A DNA stretch of 64,000 bases from Phanerochaete sordida (lineage: Eukaryota > Basidiomycota > Agaricomycetes > Polyporales > Phanerochaetaceae): positions 124,001-188,000 of the forward strand of contig BPQB01000040.1 in the NCBI GenBank assembly GCA_019973155.2, read 5' to 3'. The notes under the pieces were generated by a model that ran no database searches, had not been told where the DNA came from, and worked only from the letters and a program-made list of their open reading frames with translations. How positions within the stretch are numbered: position 1 is the first letter of the stretch; every line of letters starts with the position of its first letter. A program made the translations under genes and the position numbers. Positions 1-11,307 of this stretch are shown here, one piece after another.

Positions 1-910
1 CTGATGGCTCGACGAGTTTCACCGACGAGGAGGATGTCGAAGAGCCCAATCCCATAGACGAGGTCGAGGATGAGGAAGAGCGACTGATCCTGAACGGCGG
101 GGCTGGAATTCCTACAGGACCTGTGCGTATTATTCCTTGCGCACATGGTGGGTGACGTCGCTCGGCGCTAACGATGTTGGTTTCGCTAGGACGGCGTCCC
201 TCGGCCGTTGCTCCCTCCACTATCGCCCAAGCACGCAGGAAGGAAATGTCTTGTGCTCGATCTGGACGAGACCTTGGTCCACAGTAGCTTTAAGGTAAGC
301 ATGGTGTTCCTTTCGCACGTCCTGCGGCTTATCTCCGGTCTTCAGTCAATACAACAAGCAGACTACGTGGTACCGGTGGAGATCGAGTATCACTGGCACA
401 ATGTCTATGTGATCAAGCGTCCAGGTGTAGATAACTTCCTGAAGAAGATGGGCGAGATCTATGAAGTCGTCGTGTTCACGGCGAGTCTGAGCAAGGTATG
501 CGGATCGCACGTTCGCTGGATGATGTCGCTGACATCCATTCAATAGTACGCTGATCCAGTCCTGGACAAATTGGACGTGCATCGCGTCGTCGCGCACCGT
601 CTCTTCCGAGAAAGCTGCTACAATCACAGGGGCAATTACGTCAAGGTGTGTAGCAATCGCGTGTCTGCTGGCCCTACACTTGCTGACGCTGCGGCTTTGA
701 TAGGACTTATCGCAACTCGGACGACCAATAGCGGATACCATCATCATAGATAACTCGCCAGCATCCTACATCTTCCATCCGAACAATGCCGTCCCGGTGT
801 CGTCGTGGTTCAATGATCCCCACGACACGGAGCTCACTGACCTCGTCCCCTTCCTTGCTGATCTCGGCCAGGTAGAAGACGTGCGCGGGGTCCTTGACGG
901 AGGGCTATAG
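1..910 (+). CDS. PSR1: Psr1/Psr2-type FCP1-like phosphatase, 3' part
   Basis: The 5' end lies outside the window. Exons read as <1-122, 190-294, 346-495, 547-645 and 704-910, with a TAG stop at 908-910. An acidic disordered stretch ([11 protein letters not shown]) precedes the catalytic domain. The phosphatase signature [10 protein letters not shown] (DxDxT/V, where the first Asp is the phospho-acceptor) is followed by the family blocks [41 protein letters not shown] and [10 protein letters not shown]. The end falls just after the conserved [12 protein letters not shown] segment. Known Psr1/Psr2 proteins are plasma-membrane-linked HAD phosphatases acting in salt-stress and general stress signalling (with Whi2 in yeast). 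SCP-like and Nem1-like enzymes share the fold, but the HDTEL..L ending fits Psr best. The family is certain; the exact ortholog is an inference. Confidence 0.9.
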
Positions 911-1900
911 GGTCTCACATCCTCCTACATCGTCTCCTCGGATCTCGCCCACGGACTGACTCGTCTATACCATACCATCCCCTCTTGTGGCGCGTCCTCG
1001 CCTGTCTCTCGTCTATCCTATCGTTGCATTTCCGCGGCACGTCACGTCCTCTTCGAGACGCCTGCTGTGCATACTAGGAGCTCCTTGGCCCCGCATCCTT
1101 CGACCTTCCCGTCTGTGTCACACTCATCCCAGCTTCCATATACCCCTCGCATCGCGTCCAATTGCTAATCGTCGTCCCGTTGCAACCTCTACTCAAGTTG
1201 CTGTGTCTCCCCTTTGGACACTCCGTTCCGTCGGCCCTTCCCGCCTTGCATCCGCCCCTTCCGTTCTCCAACGTCGGTGCAGAGTGTCTCGCGCCTACCA
1301 CACGCTCCTTTTAACCCACCCACGATGTAACCGTGCATGTCTCGCTTACTTACCAAAAAGCTTTCTGTCAGGTATTTTCTTGAGAGCCTTTTGCGTGAAG
1401 ACTCCTGCCACTCCATACCTTGTTCCCGCGTTCGCTTCGTCTTCTTCCTCTTCGTCTCCCTATGTCGTTTGTCTCTTCGCCAGGCCACCCATGCGGCAAC
1501 ATATATTCTTATATTATTCTCTCAGCCTTTATTCACGAATCTTATGACCGCCGAACGTTGGTTTGTGGGAGATCCTTTCGCACAGCTCTTATGACATTTG
1601 CTATGACTACCGGTGACAAAAAGTAGATACACACGCTGAATGATTGCATCATGTCCTTGTCGTGTTTTTCATTATACCCTGGCGCACTCGCGGACCGGTC
1701 CTGAGGCTAGTGAAGGCTAGCGAGAGGGCTTTCCGTTCTCGCGTCCATTTCTGATAAATGTCTCAGAGGGTGCCCGAGGCGAGGAGGTGCACGCCCATTG
1801 GCTGACGAACGACGTGTGAAAGTAGGGATTGCCGCCGGCAACTCTATCAGAGTGCACGCTGTAAGCCCTCCGCGGGTCCTTGGCTCTAATCCGCCCTGCC
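911..1900. other. Intergenic region, no supported gene
   Basis: This stretch of about 1 kb separates two genes on the same strand. It holds pyrimidine-rich, low-bias sequence with open frames in several phases. None shows family similarity, intron structure or the GC3 bias of real exons here. It probably contains the 3' UTR of the phosphatase and the promoter of the BTB gene. Confidence 0.5.
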
Positions 1901-3785
1901 ATGTCCAACCCGTCCCACATCCTCATCGCACGCAACTCGCGGGGCCTCAGCGGGCCGTCTGCGGCGCTCAGCTCGCCGACCGAGACGCATGCCGCCGCCG
2001 CGGGCATCTTCCGCAGCGCAGGCTCGCCGCCCTGGTCCTCGGAGGGCTGCGAGACCGACGGCTCCGTCTCCGAGCTCAGCATGGACGACTTCGAGGACCC
2101 GATCGACATCGACCCGACGTTCACGAAGAACGCGCGGCTGCCGGGCACCGTCAAGATCGTGGTCGAGAGCACGACGTTCTGGTCAGTCGCCCCCGGCGCG
2201 CGCGCCGCGCCGTGTCCGCGTCCGCCCGCGCGCTGAATCTGCTGGCCGCTCCCCCTGCAGGGCCCACAAGGAGGTGCTCTTCTTCGCGTCGCCGTTCTTC
2301 GAGGCCGCGCTCAGCGGCGACTGGGCCGAGACCGGCCGCCCGCAGAGCGTGTCGTCCGTCATCACCATCTCGCAGCCGCCGATGGTCCCCAACAGCGATG
2401 CGTCGCTCCCGCCGCAGACGTCCGAGGCGACGCTGGTCCAGGTCGAGTCCGAGCCGGAGACGGACGGCGCGGAGTCTGACGCGAAGGCGAGCGACAGCGA
2501 GGCGGAGACGGATACCGCGGATGAGGAAGAGAAGGAGCGCGCACGGCTGGAGAGCCTGAACAAGCTGCAGAGCCCCACGTCTGTGTCGTTCGACAAGGGG
2601 AAGGGGCGGTCGCTAGATGTTCCCGGGTTCTCTGCCAAGCGCAGAACTCGACATAAGGGGCCTGATGCCGTCATTGTCCTCAAAGAAGAAAAAGTACGTC
2701 CCCCAGCGAATAGCTGCGTTCTCACCCTCTAAGCTGCGACTTACTATCCAGGCCAGTACATTCCATGACTTCCTGAAATACGTATACCCGCAGTCAGTCG
2801 TGTTCCCGCCGTTGATATGCAACAGATCACTTACGTTCGCACGTCAGTCTTCCCTGCACCATAACCTGGAACAACGTCGAAGGCCTCTTCAACATCTCCC
2901 ACAAGCTGACAGTGCCGGCTCTGCAGCGCGAATGCTTGACCTTCCTCCTCACACATGCCGCCGGAAAGCCTATCAAAGCGATCCGAATAGCGGAGCTCTT
3001 CGAGGAGGAGGAGCTCTATCGCGAGGCCAGCCGCTTTGTCCTCGACAACCCTGGAGGCTGGCCCGAGGAAGAGCTGAGTACGCTTAGTCCCGAGACGCTG
3101 CTCAAGCTCGAAAAGAGGTGCATATATGCGTCATTTTGTGGCAACGATACGTATCGCTGACTGCCCTTCGCAGGAGAACGTGGTTTCTTGAGCGCGTTCT
3201 CAAGCTGGGCCTCACTCAGGTCGCCAAGGAGTACCAATGCGTGTGTATCCGGTCTTTCCACGGGCTATATGCGCTCTCATTGCCGATCATTTGTAGTGCT
3301 CTACATGTCCAGACCCTCCGACTTGCGCACGGCTCCTTGAGGAGAAGTGGAGACAGGCATACCAGGCCGTGTTCCGCTTCGGTAGGGCACCTGCATAATG
3401 CCTCATCTCGCCCTTCGCTGAAACAACCTGCACAGGCCCATGCCAACCGTCCATCGTGTTCCGCTACCTGCGCACGCTCGAGGCTGTCTCGCCTCCGCTC
3501 TCGCTGACGCACCTCGCGTGCCAGACGACCGCGAAGGCGTTCACCGCAACACGTAGGCCCTCCCCCCACTCCCAATCCGACGATCTCTGATATTCTCGGC
3601 AAGTATTCGACAGGATGTTCTCGCTCGGGCTGCGCGGGAGCGGGACGGACACGCAGCCGCTCGGCGCGCGCGTCGCCGCCGTCGCGGGCGCGACGACAGG
3701 CCCGCGCCGCCACTTCCTGTACTGTTCCCTCAAGGCAGAGAGTCAGGCGAAGCCGAAGCGGTCGGAGGACCGGACGATTCGCTGA
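1901..3785 (+). CDS. BTB/POZ domain protein
   Basis: The ATG at 1901 opens a Ser-rich disordered N-terminus. The first intron (2182-2260) lies inside the BTB domain and joins ..VVESTTFW to AHKEVLFFASPFFEAALSG, the typical BTB core in which a target protein is bound and dimers form. An acidic, Glu/Ser-rich insert of about 120 residues follows. The BTB domain then resumes after an intron at 2694-2751 (FHDFLKYVYPH, with a further intron 2793-2847 before LPCTITWNNVEGL). This arrangement, a BTB fold split by a long acidic loop, is common in basidiomycete BTB proteins. The C-terminal part (WFLERVLKLGL and onward) is helical and ends at TGA 3783-3785. Function is unknown; members usually act as adaptors, some for Cul3 ligases. 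Downstream exon borders (3100-3600) are less certain. Confidence 0.85.
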
Positions 3786-4596
3786 CGGTCATGTTTCTTC
3801 ACACCCGTCGTCGACATGAAGATGATGAAGTTCGGTGCGACTTGCTCCCTTGTGCCTGAGCACGATCCTGGATCTAGATTTTTATTTGTTTATACACATG
3901 CTGATTGGAAAGAGATCAAAAGCTGCGCGTTCATTGGTGTCACACTCTGTTCATTGATGAATTTTGCCAGAGATGGCCCCGACCGCGAAGTCGCCCGAGT
4001 CGCCATGGTTGTAGCTTACACCAGCTCCTTCGCGAAGACGCCGTACACCTGACACGCCACCTGACAATACATCTTCTCGACGTTCCGCCCACGCATTCTC
4101 GTATAGCGCGACGAAGCACTCTCAGATCTTCTCCAGACTGCCAACGATGTTGCCACACAGGAACGGGTGGAGGGCTCGTGTTCCGCAAGCAGGGCCATGC
4201 GCTGGTCGTCTGGCTCCTGGGATACCTTCCGGCTGTCCGTGGTGTGGCGTGATGCAGGCCTACTTGTCCTTCCTGGAGGATTCGTGCTTGTGGCGGCGGG
4301 GATCTTGTGCCATACACCGCCTCGGGACTACAGCGGTGCGACGAAACGTCATCCTATCGCTCGAGTCATGCCGCGAATTGGGACATGGTGTGAGGATGTG
4401 CAAAAACTGGGACCAGCCCTGAGCGCTGAGCGCCACGAGGCAGGCGGACCTGCCGAATTCGCTCGCACTGACTCACCGCGCGACCTCCTTGTCTTGCGAT
4501 CAGATCCTCGATGCGAATATTACGTCGCTTTAAAGCGTCCGCACCGCAATAAAACCATGGCTCGTTTGAGATCGCCAGCACTCACCCTCTCCCATC
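3786..4596. other. Intergenic region, no supported gene
   Basis: Between the BTB gene and the oxygenase. Reverse-strand open frames around 3940-4317 were examined. One (ending near 4016) has a locally protein-like C-terminus, but no start, splice sites or recognisable family support it. It may be an old gene remnant or chance. The promoter of the oxygenase lies at the right end. Confidence 0.4.
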
Positions 4597-6160
4597 ATGT
4601 CCCTGGACGAGCAGAACATCCCCTCTGAAGCGCCCCATGGTCAGTGCTCGCCCATATCTCGAATAGGGGTGCCATTAACCCATTCTTAGCGGCTCCTATG
4701 GAGGGTTCGACCTCACCGTCGGACAAGGTATCCGCGAAGGAAAGCCTCGAGGCAGTGCGCCACGCCTTGAAGCGTCGCTCGATCCCCTGTTCCAGCGGGG
4801 TGTTTCCTCTGGGTGCCGAGGACTTGACTTTGTTCTACGGAAAGAAAAATGCAGGGACAACGCAGTAAGAATTTTTGGCAACGACTCGAAGAGATGCATG
4901 GCTTATTTCTGAGACAGCCGCGTCGATTTCGACCCTGCAACAGACAAGGAGATCGAGGCCCTCGCGAAGGCCTGCGAGCCAGCTTCCTTTGGTCGCAACA
5001 ACGAGGCTATCCTGGACGAGACGTACCGAAAAGCAGGCAAGATGGACGCTACCGACTTCTGCACCAAGTTCGACCCCGTTTCGTGCCGCCTCCTGGACAC
5101 CCTGCGCGAGGCACTGTTGGAAGGCCACGACGCCGACCGGAGCATTCGTGCCGAGCTCTACAAATTGAACGTCTACGGTGAGCATCATAAGCCTATTGCC
5201 CTACGCGGAGACAAGTCTGAGCTGCGCGCTGTAGGACCCGGCTCGTTCTTCAAGCCGCACAAGGACACGCCCCGCGCCGGCAACATGTTCGCCACTCTCG
5301 TCGTTGTACTCCCCACCCCGCACAAGGGCGGTGCACTGGCGTTTCGCCACGGCGACAGCGAGTACATCTTCGACTCCGCCGCCGCGATCGCCGACGCGAG
5401 CGAACCGTCGATCGCGTTCGCCGCGTTCTACAGCGACGTTGAGCACGAGGTCACACCTGTGGAGAACGGACACCGGGTGACGCTCACCTACAACCTGTAC
5501 TTCGGCGCGAGGCCGAAGGTGCCGTTCACCGTTCCAATGGCGGGCGCACTAGAGACTAGCCTGAAGGCGTCCATGAGCAGCCTCTTGTCAAACGCGACAT
5601 TTCTGCCCCGTGGTGGATACATCGGGTTCGGGCTGTCCCATCTTTACCCTGTCAGCGAAGGCTACAGACCGGAGGAACTCAAGGACTTCCTGAAGGGCAG
5701 CGACGCCGTCCTCTTGCACGTCTGTGACGAACTCTCGCTGGACGTGAACATCAAGGTCGCCTACAAGAACGGGTGGGAGTTCAAGGACGCTATTCTTTGC
5801 GACTTCACGCTCAATTCCATCGACGAGTTGTACGATGGTATCCAAAGCCTGCGGGAAGAGCTCCAACGGCGTGGCGGCAAGCAGCTTGTAAGCAAGCCTG
5901 CGATTGCAGACTCCGATGAAGCGGCAGGGTCTGGAGATGATGAAGACTCCGAGGAAGACTGCGACTTCGACTTCCCTCCGATCTTCGTTCGTTGGGTGAC
6001 TCCTCTCGTTGACCCCTGCGAAACAAAAGATGAGACAATGTTTGTCGGTAACATGGGGAATGAGCCGGGGAAGGAGTGGATGTACAGCTCCATGTGCTTA
6101 TTAGTCGATGTTCCGAAGTTATCGGAACGGCTCGACCCCGATGCTGAAGCTGAGGACTAG
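4597..6160 (+). CDS. 2-oxoglutarate/Fe(II)-dependent oxygenase (prolyl 4-hydroxylase-like fold)
   Basis: Three exons, 4597-4639, 4690-4864 and 4918-6160, give a 486-residue protein. The double-stranded beta-helix core carries the iron triad HxD..H: HKD in GSFFKPHKDTPR and the distal His in VEHEVTPVENGHR. The Arg of GHRVTLTYNL is placed to bind 2-oxoglutarate. The block MFATLVVVLPTPHKGGALAFRH between them is typical of this fungal group. The C-terminal third holds a strongly acidic stretch (about residues 365-385). There is no signal peptide or membrane segment, so a cytosolic or nuclear enzyme is likely. Such proteins are expanded in Agaricomycetes and their substrates are mostly unknown; a protein or small-molecule hydroxylase are both possible. 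Both start and stop are clear. Confidence 0.88.
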
Positions 6161-6493
6161 TTATTGATAACAGCGCCTCGCAGGCTGTGTTTACTGTAAT
6201 GTCAGCCGCCTGTACCGTATGAACCAACATGACATCTTGTGCGATGTAGTCTTCATCCTCGTCACTCCTACCACTGACCATGTGTCGCCCAATACTAATG
6301 TGCAAGGTCGGTGCGCAAGGCTGGGCAATCGGGCACGAGTATCTTCGCTGATGGACTCAGTCGACCCGCTACAGTCCTTTGGCTCTTAAGATGCACTGCA
6401 GACGACATATATCACTCACGTATACCAGGAAGCTGGGTATGTGGGCATCAGCATTATAGATGAGGTTAATATACCGACAATACCGAGCCGCGA
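6161..6493. other. Convergent intergenic spacer
   Basis: This spacer lies between the stop codons of the oxygenase (+) and the PPR gene (-). I see only 3' UTR-like sequence here. Confidence 0.5.
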
Positions 6494-8402
6494 TCATGAC
6501 GGTGGCGCCTGAACCTGCTCCTCCTGCGCAGTTTGCGCTCCCTCTACCGACTGCTCCCCTTCCGCGTTCCCTTTTTGAGGGGCGAAGTTCTTCGCCTTCG
6601 GCTCGAACCTGTTCTGGGAGCCCTCGAGGAAGTTCTTCAGCTTGCCGTGGATTTCGTACCCTTGCTCGACCATCTCGTCGAGGGCGAGCTGGTGTCGGGA
6701 GTCGCCGGCGCTGAAGCATTTGCGCACGATCGACTCATAGATGAGCAGTGTGGGCCGGAGGCTGCGCGTCTTCATTTCCTCGAGGTAATAGAACGCGTCC
6801 TCGTACGTCGGCTGTGTGAGACAGAGCAGGATGAGGCGCTCGTAGGTGCGCACGTCCGGCGCGATGCCGGCCTCGCGCATGTCGTTGATCAGGCGGTCAC
6901 CGAGCTGGCGGTGGCCTGCGGTTACACAGGCAGATAGGAGTAGGTTGTAGGTGTCGGCATTCGGCTTGACGTTGAGTTCACTTGCGGACTGGTATGTTCC
7001 GAGGGCGCGCTGCAAATCCAGGAGAGCAACGCAAGCCTGAATAACGACGTTGAACGCCGCAACGTCCACGGTTCGCGATCCCTCGTGCATGTCCACAAGA
7101 ATAGCGTATGCATCATCCAGCGAATCTGCGCTTCCGCTGATAGCCTCGTAGATTGGGGACGCAGTTTCCAGGGTCGGTGGGACATCGTTTGTGCGCATGA
7201 GCTCGAGGACGCCGAAGGCTTCCTTAAGATTGCCATCTCGGCAAAACGCCTCGACAACGGGTGCAAAGTGGTGCTCTTCCCAGGTGACGTTCATGCTCTG
7301 CAGAACCTCGACGACGCTTGGTGCTAGTGACGAAAGACCATGCCGGCCAGCTGTGTGCAGAACGCTGATGCAGCATCCTTCGTCTGGCGTGATCTTCATC
7401 TTCTGCACCACTTGCTCCCAGCAGGTCAAGACACCGTCGGCCTGCCAGGTTGTATATATCAGAGGAAAGAGTGCAATGCATAAGACGGTAAACGCACGTA
7501 GAGAGCTTCGGCAGAAGCAATAAGGCACTTCACCCAGACTACGCCATCCAGTCGCCGCACTGACGAACGCTCGAAGCCCTCCGCGAGTTCCACAGCAAGA
7601 CGTGGATGCCCTAGATCACAGGCCATCGTGATAATGCTCTGAGCGATCTTGAGCGTAGGCTTCAGACCGGCGTCACCCATCTCGGCCAGCTTCTGTAGGG
7701 CGAACTCGAACATGTCGTAGCGTGCGAGGTTTGTTATGAGAAGTTCGTAGGTGGCTTCAGTGGGCGATATGCCACGCGCCAACATGAGGTTCCAGATCTT
7801 CAAGGCCGTCTCAACTGGTTCGTAGCGGACAGCCTGGAGAATGCAAAGGATGAGATCGCTAAACTCGACGTCTATTGACTGTATCTCACCTGGATTAGAT
7901 GGTGGAAGATGGGTCTCTGAGGCATAATACCGTTCGCCAGCATGTCCTCGAAAACAGCCATGGCCTCGTCTACCAAAGCTGCGTCTTTGCATGCTTCGAG
8001 TAGCGATTCGTACGTGGCGTAGTTCGGCTTAATACCCTGCTCCTTCATACGCGCCGCATGCTGGAAGACCTCTGCAGCGCTCCTCTGCTGTACAAACTGG
8101 CCAAGTTCCATATTATGGCGAGCAAGCGTAGTACCCTGGAAGGTGGAAGGTCGGTAGCCGGTATTGGGCCTCATCGAGTATGTCATGTCGTGAGCACCTT
8201 GGGCATTATCATACATGGATGCTCTGTGTGCCGTCTGAGCGGAGGCGAATCTCTTGCTCTGCAAAGCACATGCTGGCATCGGGCGTCAGGTGGGAATTCT
8301 GTAAAGGCAAGTTTGGACGTTTGTACCTGGAGGCTTGCGCGAGAGCGGGCGAGCGACGCCAGAGGAAGCTCTCACGGCATTGCGAGAAGATGATGCCAGC
8401 AT
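6494..8402 (-). CDS. Mitochondrial pentatricopeptide repeat (PPR) protein
   Basis: Read on the minus strand from the ATG at 8402. Exon 1 (8402-8327) encodes MLASSSRNAVRASSGVARPL, an Arg/Ser/Ala-rich, acid-free presequence typical of mitochondrial import. At least three short introns follow. One starts after LIQ near 7890, and one after AEALY separates the two large exons. The body is a run of 35-residue helical repeats, for example TYESLLEACKDAALVDEAM, TYELLITNLARYDMFEFAL, AAFNVVIQACVALLDLQRAL, TYNLLLSACVTAGHRQLGDR and TYERLILLCLTQPTYEDAF. The C-terminal tail is Gln/Glu-rich. PPR proteins bind organellar RNA and control its processing or translation; the RNA target cannot be told from sequence. 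It shares a divergent promoter with RAD21. Confidence 0.88.
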
Positions 8403-8711
8403 CTTCCTGGTGGGCCTTTTGGGAGTACGCTGGGAGCAGCGGCCTGGGGAGGGTCGAGTCGGAGACGCGGAGGTTGGGAGCAAGAACCCTTCCGGCCAGG
8501 AAATGAGCGCGAGACGTGACCCGAGATGTGACCTTGAGTGACACACGATGACGGGCCGTGACCCGCGCTGAGCGCCCAGGGCAAGCCGTCACGCGGGGGC
8601 CGCGGTCAGTCACGCTCACGCTCATCACGAACCACCACGACGCGGCTGGACGCGATACCCCCTATTTCCCTCCAATTTTCTTGAGCTTTTGGATACCATC
8701 ATTCTATCTTC
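8403..8711. promoter_or_regulatory. Divergent promoter between PPR gene and RAD21, with phased GTGAC boxes
   Basis: The two start codons are 309 bp apart. The middle holds GTGAC at 8516, 8528, 8538 and 8558, with ATGAC at 8548. The 12-, 10-, 10- and 10-bp spacing puts all the boxes on one face of the helix. Inverted copies (GTCAC) occur at 8588 and 8609. This looks like an array of sites for one transcription factor serving either or both genes; the factor is unknown. Confidence 0.5.
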
Positions 8712-11019
8712 ATGGTGTGTGCTGCATGCAGAGAAATACACGCAACCAGGCTCAACTGCGATGCTAGTTTTATTCAGAGGCTATCCTGTCCCGCAGGGGG
8801 CCTCTAGCAAAAGTATGGCTGGCGGCGCACATGGAGCGGAAGCTATCCAAGACCCAAACACTACAGACAGATATTGAGCAGTCTGTCGGTGAGTCGTAGC
8901 GCCATCCGCGTGTAACACTCGTGGCTAAGGGCTTCACAGGTGCCATCGTTGGACAGGAGGTTGAAGTTATGGCCCTCCGGCTCAGTGGCCAGCTCCTCCT
9001 CGGTGTCGTTCGAATCTACAGCCGGAAAGCCAAATACCTGCTAGATGACTGCAATGAGGCACTCCTGAAAATCAAGATGGCTTTCCGTCCCGGAGTGGTC
9101 GACATGACGGAGGACCAGCTAGCCGTCAACCGGAATGCCATCACCCTTCAGACAAATGTCCTAGATCTGGACGCATTGCTGCCTGACGTCAACTGGTATG
9201 CAGAGAAGATGTCTATTCATTCGTCACCCTCACTGAACTTCGCCTAGGGAGATAGACTTCCAACAACGGCCAATCCAGCCTGCCGGACAGCACATAGCTC
9301 GCTCCGCAGACATCACCCTTGCGGCTGCGGACGACTTCCAGTTTGATTTCGACGGCCCTGGCTTCGATGATCTTGATCCACATGCCATTGGCTCACAAGA
9401 CTTTGAAGACCTCGAGTTAGGGCTCGATTTCGGCGACGGGGTTGTCAGCGTGCGCGGAAGGTCCATCGCGCGAGCGTCCTCGGAGGCCGACGAGAGCATG
9501 GACATCGAATATGGTCGTGATGCTGCAGCCCCACGGCATCCGCGCGAGTCGTTGGACTCGCATCTCATGGGGCGCCGGGGTGCCGAAGACATGGACGTTG
9601 ATGCACCGTCCTACAGAAGTAGGGAGCCGTCTTTGAACCCTTTCGATGACGACCTTGGCCTTGGTGGCGAGGACATCAACTTGGAAGATCTTGCAATCGG
9701 TTTCGATGTTCCGCCACCTGCACTCGAACAGGTTCCCGCGTTGTCACCGTCTCGTGCTTGTACGTCCTCCACTCTGAAGAGGTTTCTGTCATGCTAATGC
9801 TTCATCAGCATCCCCTCTCACAGAACCGCCCAGGACACCCCCTGCCGATGTCGAGTTAACGCCACGAGTTGAGCCAGAAGCAGCCAAGCCACAGCGGAAG
9901 CCTCGTGCTCAGAGGCAAATATTCGACGAGCAGATTGAATTAGAGGGCGGCCCCGGCTCGCAGGCAGCACGCCGGCGAGGCGCAGAACTCGGCTTCCAGC
10001 GTGCCGACGTGAGCGGGATCACTACTGAACACGGCTTCCTCCCCGCCTCTCCCCTCGTCATGCGCCTTCTAGAGATTCGAGATGATCCAGTGTCTCACTT
10101 CCTTCCGACGAGGAACACAGCTGCAGGTACCTTCTTCTGCGCGGCGCCACCAGGGATGGCACCTGAGCTGCAAGAGCTGTTCATGCGTCCCCTGCAAGCG
10201 CTCTCAGGTCCCAAGCGCAGAGGCTCACCTGAGACGCAGCGCGGCGACAAACCCCCAAGCAAGCGGCCGCGCCTGGAGGGCGAGCCGGGTGACGAGGAAG
10301 ACGTCGAACAGGGGCGCCGTGATGCGTCCGTTGCCCCCTCTGCCATGCTCGGGAGCGACGTCCTTGGCGGCCGCGCTCCGAGCGAGCGTGGAGATCTCGA
10401 GTTCGCCGACCAGTCCGGGTTGGCAGGCGAGGACTTCGAGATGCAGCTCCCCGAGTTCGTCGCCGCGGCGGACGAGACGTTGGGGCGCGCGCAGAGCGTC
10501 CTCAGCGAGCTGAGCCGGCTCACGTCGCCCGCGCCGACGAACGCGCCGCTGGACGAGGGCGAGCGCACGTTCGCGGACGCCGCGTGCCCGATCGCGACGT
10601 TCGACGACCGGAGCGCGCAGAGCCAGGAGCAGGCGGAGCGCGCAGACGACGGGCGCGGGTACAGCAAGAACACGGTGAAGGCGCTGCGCCTCGTGCGCCA
10701 GGAGCTGCAGCCCGAGCCGCGCGCGCGCGAGGAGAAGGTGGTCAGCTTCAACGCGATGGCGCAGGGCGCGACCCGGCGCGCGGCGTCCGCGTTCTTCTTC
10801 GAGCTGCTCGTCCTCGGCACGCGCGACTGTGTGAAGCTCGGGCAGGAGGAGCCGTACGCGAACATCGAGGTCCGCGCGAAGGACAAGCTCTGGGAGCGCC
10901 AGAGGCACAACTCTTTGGCGCCGTCGGTGTCGTCAGCCCTGCGCCCTGCTGGCTCGCAGTCGCAGTCGGTGCTCGAACGGGAGCCGTCACTCGCACCATC
11001 CGTTGGTTCCGATTTGTAG
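8712..11019 (+). CDS. RAD21: Cohesin subunit Rad21/Scc1 (kleisin)
   Basis: Exons 8712-8714, 8768-8888, 8940-9195, 9248-9759 and 9809-11019 sum to 701 codons (700 residues). The first exon is the ATG alone. The second continues [20 protein letters not shown], the signature of the Rad21/Rec8 N-terminal domain that binds the Smc3 neck. The block [13 protein letters not shown] follows. The middle is acidic and disordered, with many Asp/Glu and the separase-region style typical of kleisins. The C-terminal winged helix that binds Smc1 is present ([20 protein letters not shown], then [17 protein letters not shown]). The paralog Rec8 is possible, but the winged helix and long acidic middle favour mitotic Rad21. 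Loss of the single-codon exon would remove the start. Confidence 0.93.
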
Positions 11020-11307
11020 ACTCGGCTTCACATAGGTATCTTATCCTGATTTATCCCCTTTGAATCGCTGTTTGAGTCCTTGCCCTTCCACACTGTTGTC
11101 TACGTCGATTTGCCTCTTGTTGTCATGTACCCATCGTTACCACCTAGGTAGAACCCACCTTTTGTATAGTTGACAGCTCTCACGTCAATATATGACCAGT
11201 TCGAATATTATGCTCGTTCGAGGCCCCCAAGTAATGTACTCATGAACTGCCTGGCTTCGGAGAGGGTATCACAATGTTGCGCGGGTATATGCGCGGCTTG
11301 CGCACGG
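11020..11307. other. Convergent spacer between RAD21 and protease
   Basis: Short 3' UTR-type sequence between two stop codons; nothing else seen. Confidence 0.4.

Noticed and set aside
987..1547. Long plus-strand open frame after the Psr1-like gene
   Set aside because: Low-complexity Ser/Arg/Leu composition, no motif, no splice logic; fits 3' UTR sequence.
3940..4317. Minus-strand open frames between BTB and oxygenase genes
   Set aside because: The C-terminal part looks faintly protein-like but there is no start, no homologous motif and a stop in the better frame; not enough to call a gene.
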